Positions 12,477 through 23,747 of a DNA stretch of 64,000 nucleotides are shown piece after piece. The position numbers and the translations under genes were made by a program. The notes under the pieces were generated by a model. That model was not told the origin of the DNA, made no database searches, and saw only the letters and a list, made by a program, of their open reading frames with translations. The first letter of the stretch is position 1; the number at the start of each line of letters is the position of its first letter. Source of the DNA: Theristus sp. LFF4_11. Taxonomy: Eukaryota; Nematoda; Chromadorea; Monhysterida; Xyalidae. The DNA is taken from contig JASANC010000657.1 of the NCBI GenBank assembly GCA_030248135.1, forward strand, positions 1 to 64,000, given 5' to 3'.

Positions 12477-13692
12477 CAGAGTTGTTCTAGGGGGGGGGGG
12501 GCCGGGGGGGCCGGCCCCCCCCCAAAAAATTTTCGAATCTATCTCTATCAGACAGGTTTTTTCGGCTCAGCTATTATCTATCTAAAAAAATTCTCAGCCA
12601 GCTATCTATCTGAAAATTTTTGTCTTCGAAGACATAAAATGAGTCAATTTTTGACCAAAATTGACCATTTTTGCTCGTAATTCTTGAAAATTTTGCTAAT
12701 TTTAGGTAAAATACGCGTTTATTCTTGATTTTTAGTGTATTTTTAGCATTATTTTGCTGTTTTTATAGCTTTTTAGCGTTTTAGCTATCTATCTATCAAA
12801 TTTCAAAATTTTGACCGGCCTAGGGTTGTTAAACAAAAATGAAAATTTTTTTTTTTTAAAAAAAAAGTGATTAAAAAAAAAACAAAAATGCCGATTTTTT
12901 TTTTTAAAAAAAAAATTCGAAAAATTTTCCTCTAATATGCTCTGAAAACCTCAATTTTGGCACAATTTTTCGAAAGTTCAACAAAAATTTTCTTTGATTA
13001 TACCTCGTAAAACCTTTAGCAGTCGATTTTGGGCCGTTTTACCGACTGATTTTAGGCTTCGACAACATCTGCGATGAAGTTTTTGAGCGTCCCAAAGCTT
13101 AGCCTACCATTTCCGATGCAGATAAGGTGACGATTAGCCTCGCAGAGCGTCCGATTGTGCTCGCTGCACCGTTTGCAAGCGCTACGTTGTCTGGTTGCTG
13201 CTTCGTGTCGTGTCGTCGCGAAACCATCAGAAGAATTGATCGAATTTCAAGGCGGTATGTTTGTCTTCACTTCAGCATTAGCTTAGCTGGGGACAATTAG
13301 TGACGTTTTGGAGGTCAAAACACAAGAAGAGGCATGGTGACGGTTTGGAAAAGGGGTAATTGAGGTCACCAAAACAAAATCTGCAAAGTTCCGCCATACG
13401 GGTGTCATTCGGGAGGCGCTTGCATATCATATGTGGTTCTTCGGACTCCCTGATTGATTTAGCACAACTTTGATTTTTGAAATTTTTTTTTTAAAAAAAA
13501 ATTTTTTTTTAAAAAAAAAAACAAAAATGACGATTTTTGTTTTTTTTAACAACCCTAGACCGGCCCCCCCAAAGTCACATGGCCCCCCCGCGGCCCCCCC
13601 CCCAAAATTTTCCAGCTATCTATCTATCTGGAAAATTTGCTCCAGCTATCTATATCGGCCCCCCCCAACCCCTCGGCTCTGGAACAACTATG
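12477..13692 (+). mobile_element. hT4 element, nested copy
   Basis: Starts CAGAGTTGTTCTAG and ends CTCTGGAACAACTATG. TSD CCCCCACC at 12469-12476 and 13693-13700, inside hT3. Without the hT2 insertion 12821-13557 it is about 470 bp, like the copy at 26293. It supplies the empty-site sequence for the TA1 and hT1 insertions in the outer hT4. Confidence 0.88.
12821..13557 (+). mobile_element. hT2 element, copy B
   Basis: A 737-bp copy that starts TAGGGTTGTTAAAC and ends AACAACCCTA. TSD GACCGGCC at 12813-12820 and 13558-13565, within the nested hT4. One of the deepest insertions: hT4 > TA1 > hT3 > hT4 > hT2. Confidence 0.9.
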
Positions 13693-13917
13693 CCCCCACC
13701 CCCTCCGCCCACGGTACTGGGGGGGATTAATGGTGGGGGGGGGTTTAATGGGGGTAATACGGTATCTATCAAATTTCAAAATTTTGACCGGCGCCCCCCC
13801 AAATTAACATGGCCCCCCCCCCGCCCCCCCCCCCCTTTTCTCCAGCTATCTATCTATCTGGAAAGTTTGCTCCAGCTATCTATATCGCCCCCCCCCCCCC
13901 ACCCCTCGGCTCTGGAA

Positions 13918-14661
13918 TAGGGTTGTTAAACAAAAATGAAAATTTTTTTTTTTTTAAAGTGATTAAAAAAAAAACAAAAATGCCGATTTTTTTGCCGATT
14001 TTTTTTAAAAAAAAAAAATTCGAAAAATTTTCCTCTAATATGCTCTGAAAACCTCAATTTTGGCACAATTTTTCGAAAGTTCAACAAAAATTTTCTTTGT
14101 TTATACCTCGTAAAACCTTTAGCAGTCGATTTTGGGCCGTTTTACCGACTGATTGTAGGCTTCGACAACATCTGCGATGAAGTTTTTGAGCGTCCCAAAG
14201 CTTAGCCTACCATTTCCGATGCAGATAAGGTGACGATTCGCATCGCAGAGCGTCCGATTGCGCTCGCTGCTCCGTTTGCAAGCGCTACGTTGTCTGGTTG
14301 CTGCTTCGTGTCGTGTCGTCGCGACACCATCAGAAGAATTGATCGAATTTCAAGGCGGTATGTTTGTCTTCACTTTAGCATTAGCTTAGCTGGGGACAAT
14401 TAGTGACGTTTTGGAGGTCAAAACACAAGAAGAGGCATGGTGACGGTTTGGAAAAGGGGTAATTGAGGTCACCAAAACAAAATCTGCAAAGTTCCGCCAT
14501 ACGGGAGTCATTCGGGAGGCGCTTGCATATCATATGTGGTTCTTCGGACTCCCTGATTGATTTAGCACAACTTTGATTTTTGAAATTTTTTTTAAAAAAA
14601 AAAATTTTTTTTTTTTTTTAAAAAACAAAAATGACGATTTTTGTTTTTTTTAACAACCCTA
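13918..14661 (+). mobile_element. hT2 element, copy C
   Basis: A 744-bp copy with ends TAGGGTTGTTAAAC and AACAACCCTA. TSD CTCTGGAA at 13910-13917 and 14662-14669, at the right terminus of the outermost hT4. Confidence 0.9.
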
Positions 14662-14906
14662 CTCTGGAACAACTATGAAGAATTTCATTGACATTTTTGT
14701 TTTTCAATCAATTTCTTTCAGGGATCAGGCAGGATCGACGATCGGCAAACTCAACTCAAAAGCGCTGCTTCACCAAAAGAAAACGCATTCGTCGGAGTCG
14801 GACGGAACATTTTGCTCTCCAAGCCCTGTGTCGCTTGCTTGTTGCTTGCATTGCACTTCAATTCTCAAGAGTAAATTGAAACAAACTGGACAAAAAGATC
14901 GAAAAA

Positions 14907-17900
14907 ATGAGCCAAAGTCGACAGCGAAAGCAGGACGAGAAAAACCAAAAAGTGCTGCGCGAGTTGGCGGCCTTGCCGGAAAACAAACATTGCTTTGACT
15001 GTCACCAACGCGGGCCGACCTATGTGAATATGACCGTTGGATCGTTCGTCTGCACCGGTTGCAGCGGCATTTTGTGCGTTTTATGCGCTTTTGTTTCGTA
15101 ATGATGGAGTTGTGCTTTTATTTTTTTGATATTTGATATTGATTGCGCAGCGCGCTCATTCGAGTTCGAGTTGATTGGCATCATGTCTGAAAAGAAGGTC
15201 GTCATAGTTTTGGCTTGTTTGTTGTTGCTTTTACTTGATGCATGCACCTAATAAAAATTTCCGCTAAGGAGAACCGAGAACACCTTGAAATTTTAGATTT
15301 GGAGAGGCGTAAAAATCCAAACGTATTTCACAATGTATTTTCTGAAAATTATCTGCGCTCCGCAAAGAACCTGCAAATCATTTTATTTGTTTGTATTAGG
15401 TTTGAGGGCCGAATTCATCTGCCTGTCGAATCAGAGATTTGCCATCTTAGATTTTTTTTTCCAAACTAGCAATCGTTTTCTGCATTTTCAGTGCTGTTGA
15501 CAGAGATTTTGGGACAGTTCTATAAAGATAAGAAACCTGATGTTTTTACCAGACAAATGAGTCTGGAATCAAAAATACGCCCAAGACGTTTTGAAAAAAC
15601 CAGCACCAGCACGATCGCCATATGCCATGGAACTTGAGGTTCTTTTGATAGAGTTCATTTCGATTCCACCTCGTTCCTCAGTCGTAGCTGACAAAAACAA
15701 ACGTTAAAAATGACAACTGCATAATTGACGTTGTATTTGGCTATATCAAAATCTAAACTTTTTTCGTTTTTTGCAGACGAGGTCTGAATCCGCCGCATCG
15801 AGTGAAGTCGATTTCTATGGCGGTCTTTAGCCAAGACGAAATCGAGTTTATCAAACAGCGCGGTAACGAACATTCGAAACAGGTTTGGACAAATGCAGAA
15901 AATGTGATTCGATGAAAAAATGTGTTTTTTAACAGTTTCATTTGCGACACGTAAAAGATACCTGGGGCCGTGTGGCCAGTTTTATAAAACTTACAGTCCA
16001 ATAGTGGCAATAGCGCTGCACCACCAAACGAACCTTGAAAAAAATCTTTAATTTTTATCTGAATGTCGTCTAAATGGATTCGTCATTCAGAATTTCAGAT
16101 GTCTAAAAAACTCACAGTTACTTTTTTCATCAAAATGGATTCGCCAGTGTCTGCTCCTAAACGTGAAGTTAGGAAATTAAAATGTGTTGTCTTGTGATTT
16201 CGTTCAGGCACTCCAGTGTTGTACTAGACTTCTAAGGTTGGGTTAAATCGTTGCAGGTTTGGATGGGGCTTTACGACGGTCTGAATGACGCGAAAATCGA
16301 CTCCTACAAAGACGACCAACATATGAAGGATTTTCTTGTCATGGTGAGTTCCGAACTGCGCTTCATACCAACGTTCAGGCAAACGCGGAGCGTGAATTCG
16401 CAACAGGCACTCTCCCTACCGCGATTTTACACTGCAAGCTTTTGTTGATCAGTTTTGTCAAGCAGGAAAAATTTATTTTCAATAGTTTTCATTTTTCAAA
16501 TCAATACAGTCTAACTCAGTAACATATCCAACTAGCTGATTGATTGGTAATCACGTGTTGCGTGCATTCTGTTCTGTTGTGCCAACCAAACTCCGCCTCC
16601 ACAGCAAGGCCTGCACCGAATTTATGCATCACGTGGACGTGACCACCAACCAACGAATCAGCTAGTTGGATAGGTTTTAGAGTTAGACTGTAGTTCTAAA
16701 AAATACACCGTTGATTCACAAATCAACACATTTCGACAAAAACTCGCAAGCGATCAAAGTGTATGGTTTTGTTTTTATTGCTGCAAAGTTGTTGTACAAA
16801 TCTGTTGGTTTTTCTTCAGAAATACGAACGCAAACGATGGTACGTTTCACCGAATGAAATCGCACGTCAGAGGGCGCTCATGGAGGCGGCGGCTGCGACC
16901 AAAACGCCAATCGGCAATTCGTCGCCCGGTGCGGCGACTACCAGGTTGGTCAAGTTTGTAGTTGTGTTAGGTCGAAGACACTCCGGTTGCGTAACGCAGT
17001 AATGTTGAGCAGACACACACACAGCAGCACAAACGAATCCACCAAAGCAACCGCTCTTTCACTCAGTCCAGTTCCACTTGTCGTCACCCTCGTGGTCTGG
17101 GGTCGTAGCTAGCGCGTTCGAGTCTTGTCTGTGCGCTCGGGGGATCGAGCCCCGCCGAGGGGTGTGTGTATATGCACTTAAGACAGAGAAAACTCGGTGG
17201 GCGCCCCACTCGACGGCGTTCTGTGCGCGTTTCTGGGTTAGCCCAGGCTAAAAACATCGCCAAAAATCACCGCTCGTTCGTTCGTTTGTCAGACGCCAGA
17301 GAAAACTTTCATTCTGTGGGTGGCACGTTGTTTCTCAGCAGCGCCGAAGGTGGATCGGTGAAAAGCGCCAGTGGTGGGCGTGGCGTGCCCGGCGGCAGCA
17401 ACAGTGCGCAGCACGCAGCGGGCGTCACCAACAACATCAGCAACAACACGTCACTGTTCGACGCGACCACGCCGCCGGGCAGGGACGCCTCGCATACGCC
17501 GGCCGCCAGCAACAGCGGCCCGTCAAACGCGGACCTGCTGAGTTCGACATTCGCCGTCAGCAGGCCGGTGCCGACGGTTGGTTGCCCGGGTTTTCCTGAT
17601 TTTTTGCATTTTTTTCATTTAGTTTGTCGTTTCGTTGGGTTACCGTTACAGGCAAGAGGACATGGGGAGAGTGATGGAAAAATACACCGAATCACGCAGG
17701 TTCGGTGCATTGTCGTAATTCACCCGATTCATTAGAATGGAAGCCTTTCCGAATTACTGAAGGTTGTCTTTCTGAAGACGTGCGGTACCAGAGCAGCACG
17801 CAGACACAGTGATGTTGCACGATCGCAAACAAACAAACAAACACGCAGACGGTTCTGTGCAATCGCATGTGTGCCCGTGTGGTTGTTTTACCTTTGTAAC

Positions 17901-20900
17901 ATAACCAGAACAGAGAGTCGACGGTGGTCTTCCACAGAACAGCTGCCCATTTTTTGTGTTTGTTGTTGCAGCAAAGTTTCGCGTACCCAAAGCTGCCCGG
18001 CGCCCCGTACAAGCCGCCGCCGCAGCAGCCAGCGAGCCAATCAACGACGAGCGCGCATTCGCAGGCGCCCAATCGCGGCACCACCTTTGATCTGCTCGGT
18101 GACGACGATCCGTTTGGAGTGGCCGGCACTCCGGTGGCCGCTGCCGGTCCGTGTTTGTTTTCTCGCTTTCTTCGGCGTCGTGGTGGGTTTTTTGTAAGTA
18201 GCTTTCCCGACGACGCTACACGCAGACGCCGGTTGCCAGCTAAGCGCTGAGAGTACCAAACTCCGATGGTTTTGCGTCACTGTTTGCGGTATCTTATACA
18301 TAAATTTAAACAAATACTTAAAAAACTTTAAATTTTCAAACTCCCACAAAATGTCGAACCGAAACAGCAGATGATGCATAACGTCAAATAATGACCAGAT
18401 AAAAAACGTCACGATGATGATTTCATTATTGTATTCGTACTGACTGATGCTGTGATTCGGAGCCAGATAAACATAAAGCACAAGCCAGAAGACAACGTCA
18501 ATCGACAAGCGAGATTCTCGTACCCTCGAGATCCGTTTTCCGGCGAGGGGAACCGTGTTGCGTTTCCCCACCAGACGGTGAGCATTGCCGATTGCCTTTG
18601 CCGCAAAGTGAGTTCGGCAGGGGGCGGTTTCCCTCGCATCCCAAAACGCACAGAAACCCATGCGGGTCTCTGCGTTGCATATTCTAGATCTCAGGGTGCA
18701 GAAATGAGAATAAAATAGATCGTAGTAACCACCAATGGACAAACGAAACGTTATGACAATTCCAAATTTTCAGAAAATGAGATCAGAAATGCTTTGCAGC
18801 ACCACCGGCCAGTCAGCCGACTCCGACGACTCCGGCGTCCACAGTGCCGCAGCCGCACGCAGACGGTGGCGGCAACTTTGCGAACTTTGCCGATTTTGCG
18901 GCATTCGGCAGCGGTGGCACGCCGGCGCCGGGCGTTACGCCGTCGCAGTCGTCCAGTTTCACCGCAAATTTCAACGCCACCCCGGCGCCCCAGCAGACGT
19001 CGCACACGTTCGCGCCTGCTGCCGTCATGCAACGTGCGCTTCGTGTTTTTGTTTCTGAGTGTTTGCTCGAATTTTAGGGGTTTTTGCGTTCTTCGTAGTC
19101 AACAGACGCCACGCATGAACAGTGAACACTGCTGTGTACGTGCACTGCACAATCTGCGACCCAATGGTTCATCCAATAATATTGTTGGGTGGGAGTTCGC
19201 TGCTGCGCCTGCCACGGTTTTGGCGTCATTTTACCTTTTTTCAACGTATTACTAAAAATACCTAATTTATTTAGTTTGCACACTAAGATCATGCCGGAAT
19301 TAAACACAAAACAAGTCAAGCTATAGCGTGTTATATCAGTTCAATTCCGTGTCGTGTATGCATTGTTTTCTGTTTGGCTACGTGTCTTTTCCAGTCGATT
19401 TCATTGTTTATTTCTACTACTACATTGGTTATTCAAAGACCAATATATTCTACCCGTTGGGGTGTTTCATGAGCAGCATTCAGTGACCGCGTAGCTGTGT
19501 TTTGACACAGCTACGTGTCACTAAATACTGCTTCACGAATGCCGCTTTATTGTGCAACATTTTTTTCAGCAACCTCCTCCGCGACTCCGGCGACGGGGGG
19601 CGGCGGCGTTCCAAAGTCGGCGACGATGCCGTCCACCATGGGCACCACGGTCGGCCAACACCAGCAACATCACCAGCAAACACCAATGCAACCGACGTCC
19701 ACCAATCAACACCAACAACCGTCAACTGCCACTTCTGGTGCGAATTTCGGCCACGGCGGCGACAAATACTCGGCGCTGGCGGAGTTGGACGAGCTGTTTG
19801 GCGCTGAACAAGAGAAATCGACGACGACGACAAAGAACGGCTGGAGCGGCATGACGCCCGGCAAGCCGATACCGTGGAATAGCGGCGGCGGCGGCCATGC
19901 GGGTGAGACGCGTTGGTTTCTGTTTTGCATTAAGCGCAATCTTGTCAACGCATTGTCATCCTCGTGGCCTCGGTGGTAGCGCGTTAGACTCTTGTCTGTA
20001 GGTCTGTACGTTAGGGGGGCCGAGCCCTGCCGAGGGATGTATAGCCAGGCACTTGATGACAGAGAAAACTCGATGGGCGCACTCGATGGCGTTCTGTACG
20101 TTTTTCTGGGTTAGTCCTGGCTAAAAACATCGCCTAAAATCGCCGTTCGTTCGTTTGGTGCGCCAACCTGGCAGAGCGATTTCACATTTACTGGCACACA
20201 CCAGCTGAGTGAACTGGATTTCGGTGAGCAATTCATCGCGGTGCACAATCGAATCACGTGATCAAAATCATGCGTCATTGAATTTTGCGATGCTTTTCAT
20301 TCACACAGTTGCCTCTCTCTAGGTTCATCAACAAAGTTCGCTGTGGGTAGTCCGAGTTCGTTTGGCAGTGGCGGCGGTGGATTCGGAGGTAACACGGCGA
20401 TGCCTAATTTAGGCGTGCACACTCAAGCGACGTCGCAGCCTGCGCCGGTGAGCGGCGGCCCGCCGACTTCATGTGAGCGTAAATTTTGTTTGTTGGTTTG
20501 TGTCCTGTTGTCTTTTTGGTGTTGGTCGCTCCGAATAAAACGTGATTTGCTGTTCAACAGCCTGGTTGTAAAGTCCCTGTCTGACTACTGTGCACTTTTG
20601 CGAGATTAGATTCGCTTGTTTGTGCCTGTGTGTGTGTGTTTGGAAATGTGAAACCCCGTGTAACAAGAACGTGTTGCTTTACACCAGTGATTTATGATTC
20701 TGAAACTCAAATGAAAATGTGCCACTGGTTTCCTTATTTTTCTGTTATCATTCTTCTCGCTGCAGTCGGTTCAATGAATAACCCGTTCTTCGCGGCCACG
20801 ACCACGTCGGCCACTGCAATGCCGCCGGGAGGGCACCCGCAGCAGCACGGCATCGTCACCGCCGCAGTGCCGCCGACCGCACAACAACAACAACAGCAAC

Positions 20901-21857
20901 AACACCCTCAATTCGCGTTCAATCAGCCGCCGATCATGGCGACGCAACTGATTGCGAACAAGAACAACATCAATAACAACAACAACAACAATCTTTCGAG
21001 TGACAATAACAACCCGTTCGGCGGCGGCGCAAGACCGCCACAGCAGACGCACGGCAACCCGTTCGGCGTGCCCGGCGGTCTGCACTCGGGCACGACGCCG
21101 ACGCCGGACAAGATGACGAACGCGATGATGATGGCGGGCGGGCTGAGGGCGGCGGGCGTCGGCGGTGGTGGTGCGCCCGCGGGCGGCTGCTGGCCGCAAC
21201 CACAGCCGGCCATGATGACCGCGAACCCGTTTGGCGTGAGTCGTTTGCTGATTAGTTCTGGTGTCCATTAAGTGATTCAGTTTTAGTGGGTGGGCGAGAG
21301 TTGTAGTGTCGAAATCAGATCTGTGGGTGTTTCTCAGTTCGGTGCACTCAGAAGTGGTCGTTTCCAAAGTCAAACTCGAAATTATGGGCTATCAGCTGGT
21401 TGGTTTATGAGCACGTGATTCATGCTTTCTGTGCAAGCATTGTTGTAGAGGCGGAGTGTGTCATGCACAGAAAGCATGCATCACGTGATCGCCAACCAAT
21501 CAGCTGATAGTGATAACCAGAAATTTCGAGTTCGACTGTGTTGTGTGCCTTGCGAGATTTTGCGAATCTGTGCAGAATTTTATCATGCGAGAAGCGCAAC
21601 CAATGATGATGATGCACAACCAAAAGCGAGATAGCTGCTCGGCAATAAAATTCTGCAGGTGCCCTAGCGCGATGATCACGAATGACAGTCGTTCAGATCA
21701 GAAACGTTTTGAACAGTTAGAAAAAAGTAATAAGCATTTTTTTCTGTAGCAACCAACGAGCAGCATGTTCGTCACCCCAACAAACAGCACGATGACGACG
21801 ACGCCGCAACAGCAGACGGCTACATCTGCAGCGAACTGGAATCCGTTCTTAAGCTGA
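14907..21857 (+). CDS. AGFG1: AGFG (ArfGAP domain, FG-repeat protein)
   Basis: Arf-GAP/FG-repeat protein of the HRB/Drongo family, an endocytic and nucleoporin-like adaptor. Eleven exons give 730 residues: 14907-15073, 15777-15882, 16257-16343, 16820-16944, 17339-17576, 17972-18146, 18800-19033, 19570-19902, 20323-20472, 20766-21235, 21750-21857. Residues 1 to about 130 are the ArfGAP domain: a C-x2-C-x16-C-x2-C zinc finger starting CFDC and the arginine after it (CTGCSGILRG), then RGLNPPHRVKSIS and YERKRWYVS. The rest is low complexity with phenylalanine-containing repeats (NFANFADF), the family box DKYSALAELDELFG, a poly-Q run, and NPF motifs including WNPFLS at the C terminus, which bind EH domains in the family. 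Exon 6 uses a weak donor, GTCCGT. A CAG acceptor at 14719-14721 suggests a leader exon just right of the transposon stack. Introns hold two SINE1 copies and TA3 elements. Confidence 0.95.
16507..16690. mobile_element. TA3 palindromic MITE in AGFG intron
   Basis: A 184-bp near-palindrome flanked by TA. It starts CAGTCTAACTCAG and ends GAGTTAGACTG, with CTAGCTGATTG-type arms. It lies in the intron before exon 4. Relatives occur at 46243, 57670, 59271 and 61527. Confidence 0.8.
17090..17292 (+). mobile_element. SINE1 (tRNA-derived), copy 1
   Basis: About 200 bp with a tRNA-like head (box A-like GTAGCTAGCGCGTTCGAGT, box B-like GGGATCGAGCCCC), a conserved body including GGCTAAAAACATCGCC, and a CGTT-repeat tail. 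It ends about 45 bp before AGFG exon 5. Confidence 0.75.
19961..20157 (+). mobile_element. SINE1 (tRNA-derived), copy 2
   Basis: The copy closest to a tRNA. Box A region GGTAGCGCGTTAGACTCTTG is close to that of elongator tRNAs such as tRNA-Met. Same body and CGTT tail as copy 1, in the intron after AGFG exon 8 and on the same strand as the gene. Confidence 0.78.
21365..21538. mobile_element. Diverged TA3 palindromic MITE in AGFG last intron
   Basis: Arms AGTCAAACTCGAAATTATGG and AAATTTCGAGTTCGACTGTG face each other around inner arms ATCAGCTG...GCACGTGATTCATGC and GCATCACGTGATCGCC. Same plan as TA3, but the outer ends have decayed and the TA pair is not clear. Confidence 0.6.
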
Positions 21858-23747
21858 ATTTCGGAACTCACTGGAGAACTGGACAAAAATAAATACGTCA
21901 TGGCTTTTGATAATTTGACACCACTTCCATCCAAATCAATAATTATCAATTTGTGGTTTTACAAACTGGAGAAATAAATGCCCGTTTGACTGAGTTTTAT
22001 TGATTTTACAGGCGAAAATTGTGCAAAATACAACGAAGTAGCGCTGGTTAATTTGTAGTCTAGTTGAAATTATAAACGTGATACGAGTGTTGCTTTTGCC
22101 ATGGTTTGGTGTGCTGCATTGATTTTCTTCTTTCGTTGTTGCTTGTCTGCTTCGCTTTCGGAAACATAGCCTGTGAGTCGGTTTTCTATTGTCAATTCGC
22201 TTTCTGTCAGTCTCCGTTGTCAATATTCGGTTACCCATACGTGCGAAAAATTGAGCTTTTCAAATTCAAATGTTGTGTATCCAGTGTTCCACTTGATCTT
22301 GCTTTTGCGATTGTACACCTAAATTTGACTAGTTTGGGGAAAAAATGGATTTCGTTGTGCGATTGCGAATGCCAGATCAGATCGGAGTCACAATAAAACT
22401 TGAAGACCTTTGACTTTGGTCACCAGGGTCACAACAGAAGGTCAAGTATTTCCGATTTTTTCTGAATCCAGCTGGTGATATTGGAGGTTTTTCATGTTGT
22501 TCCTGAGTGGTGCTTTGTTAGTGGCAATTTTTGTTTCGGTTGCGATGCGACAAGTGGCGGCGTTACGACAATATGTTATCATTTCAAACATTCACATGAA
22601 CAATGTAAATTGCTTGATGATGGCATTGATGACTTTGCTTGACTTATTGGATTTATAAAAGGACACCCTTTAAATCATTCATAACTTATTTGCCCTTGCG
22701 TCCGTTCCGTCTGTGTTGCGGTCGGTTAGAATTTGTCTACTGCAGATTTTTTGTTTAGCCTTTTATCGTCGTCGGATCAGATCAGACAATTGTGGGCTTT
22801 GATTTTTTTTAATTGAATCGGCATTCGTTTATTTGAAATTTGATATCTTGGTTAGTTCATTTTTGTTCTCAATATTTCCCGACCGTTCTGCCATACCATT
22901 ATTGCGTTTTTTCTTGTTGCAAAGTTCGTCTTCAGCGGTTTCCGCGCGTTCCCTTGCGTGAAATTGAGAGTTGCTGTGGTGTCATGCTTTGGCTTTGTTT
23001 CTTTGCTAGTGTGTGTGTGTGTTCGGTTTCTCAAATCGGTTGTTTTTTTGTTGTTGCATATTTGTTTTTGTGTCATTGTTTTTTTGTTTCAGTCGAAGCA
23101 AGGATTGAAATTCAGTGTTCTCATAATGTTTGCTCGATATTCACACGTGGGTTTTTTTGCACACATACAGTGTTTCAATTTTTGTTTCACATTTATTACA
23201 GTTATGGCTTTGGGTCCCACCCACACTCCCACCAATATATGATAATATTCTGTCGGTTTATTTTATCGATACACTTGTTTTATCAGCGTTATTGGTTATT
23301 GACTTTTTCTCACTGTCTCAAGAGTGATATAGTGATGACAAAAGAATAAATAATATACTGAGCCGAGATTTTTTTGGTGAAACAGACAGCGTAGGGAAAG
23401 TGTTGTCGTTTAAAATAGTTTGGTTCAGTTCAACCAACTCATTATTTAGCAAGTCTTACATGCGTTCACGCTTTTTTTTGAAGAACCTGGTCTTGAAATC
23501 TGAATGAGAAAAAACACCGAAATGGTTTCATTCCGCATCCACTACGGTCGCCAATTAACCCCAATGACAGTTCAACTGCGAACTGTTTTCACAATTTCTG
23601 TGTTCGCGATGTCCCTCATCCGACCGATCGACGGCCACATTCTGGGATGACAGTTTTCAGAGTTCAGGATCCGGCGTTTTGACGGATCGAGTTATTTACA
23701 GCACACAACGGCCAAAATTTGGAATCCTGAATTCTTGAAACTATCTT
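21858..23747. other. AGFG 3' UTR and T-rich intergenic stretch
   Basis: AATAAA at 21888-21893, 31 bp after the AGFG stop, is a good poly(A) signal. The rest is T-rich with short GT repeats. A T-rich open frame at 22840-23349 has no recognisable composition or motif and is not called. Confidence 0.5.

Larger units (their letters stand above)
8119..13719 (+). mobile_element. hT3 element carrying three nested insertions
   Basis: Ends CAGTACCGTGGGC and GCCCACGGTACTG. TSD GGGGGGAT at 8111-8118 and 13720-13727, inside TA1. It has itself received hT2 (8486-9205), another hT3 (9241-12340) and hT4 (12477-13692). Removing these leaves about 0.5 kb collinear with the hT3 at 4768. Confidence 0.87.
7704..13762 (-). 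mobile_element. TA1 element split by a nested hT3
   Basis: Left end CCGTATTACCCCC follows a TA at 7702-7703. Right end GGGGGTAATACGG precedes a TA at 13763-13764. The empty site in the hT4 copy at 12477-13692 reads AGCTATCTATCTATC, exactly the joined flanks with one TA, so the TSD is TA. An unbroken 462-bp copy in the other orientation lies at 53996-54457. The 5.6 kb between the halves is the hT3 insertion 8119-13719. Confidence 0.88.
4756..14677 (+). mobile_element. hT4 element expanded to 9.9 kb by nested insertions
   Basis: Outermost element of the stack. It starts CATAGTTGTTCT and ends CTCTGGAACAACTATG, with exact TSD AAGAATTT at 4748-4755 and 14678-14685. An uninterrupted hT4 copy at 26293-26762 is 470 bp; the extra 9.45 kb are four direct insertions and what they contain: hT3 4768-6363, hT1 6394-7436, TA1 7704-13762 and hT2 13918-14661. 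Removing each insertion with one TSD restores the order seen in the 470-bp copy. The stack lies between the CARM1 promoter side and the AGFG leader. Confidence 0.88.

Noticed and set aside
18041..18742. 233-codon minus-strand frame opposite AGFG exon 6
   Set aside because: It is the shadow of a GC-rich coding exon and intron on the plus strand, which has clear AGFG splice structure.
22840..23349. 169-codon plus-strand Phe/Cys/Val-rich frame
   Set aside because: T-rich DNA yields hydrophobic codons by chance. No splice context, and the composition is not that of a membrane protein with loops.
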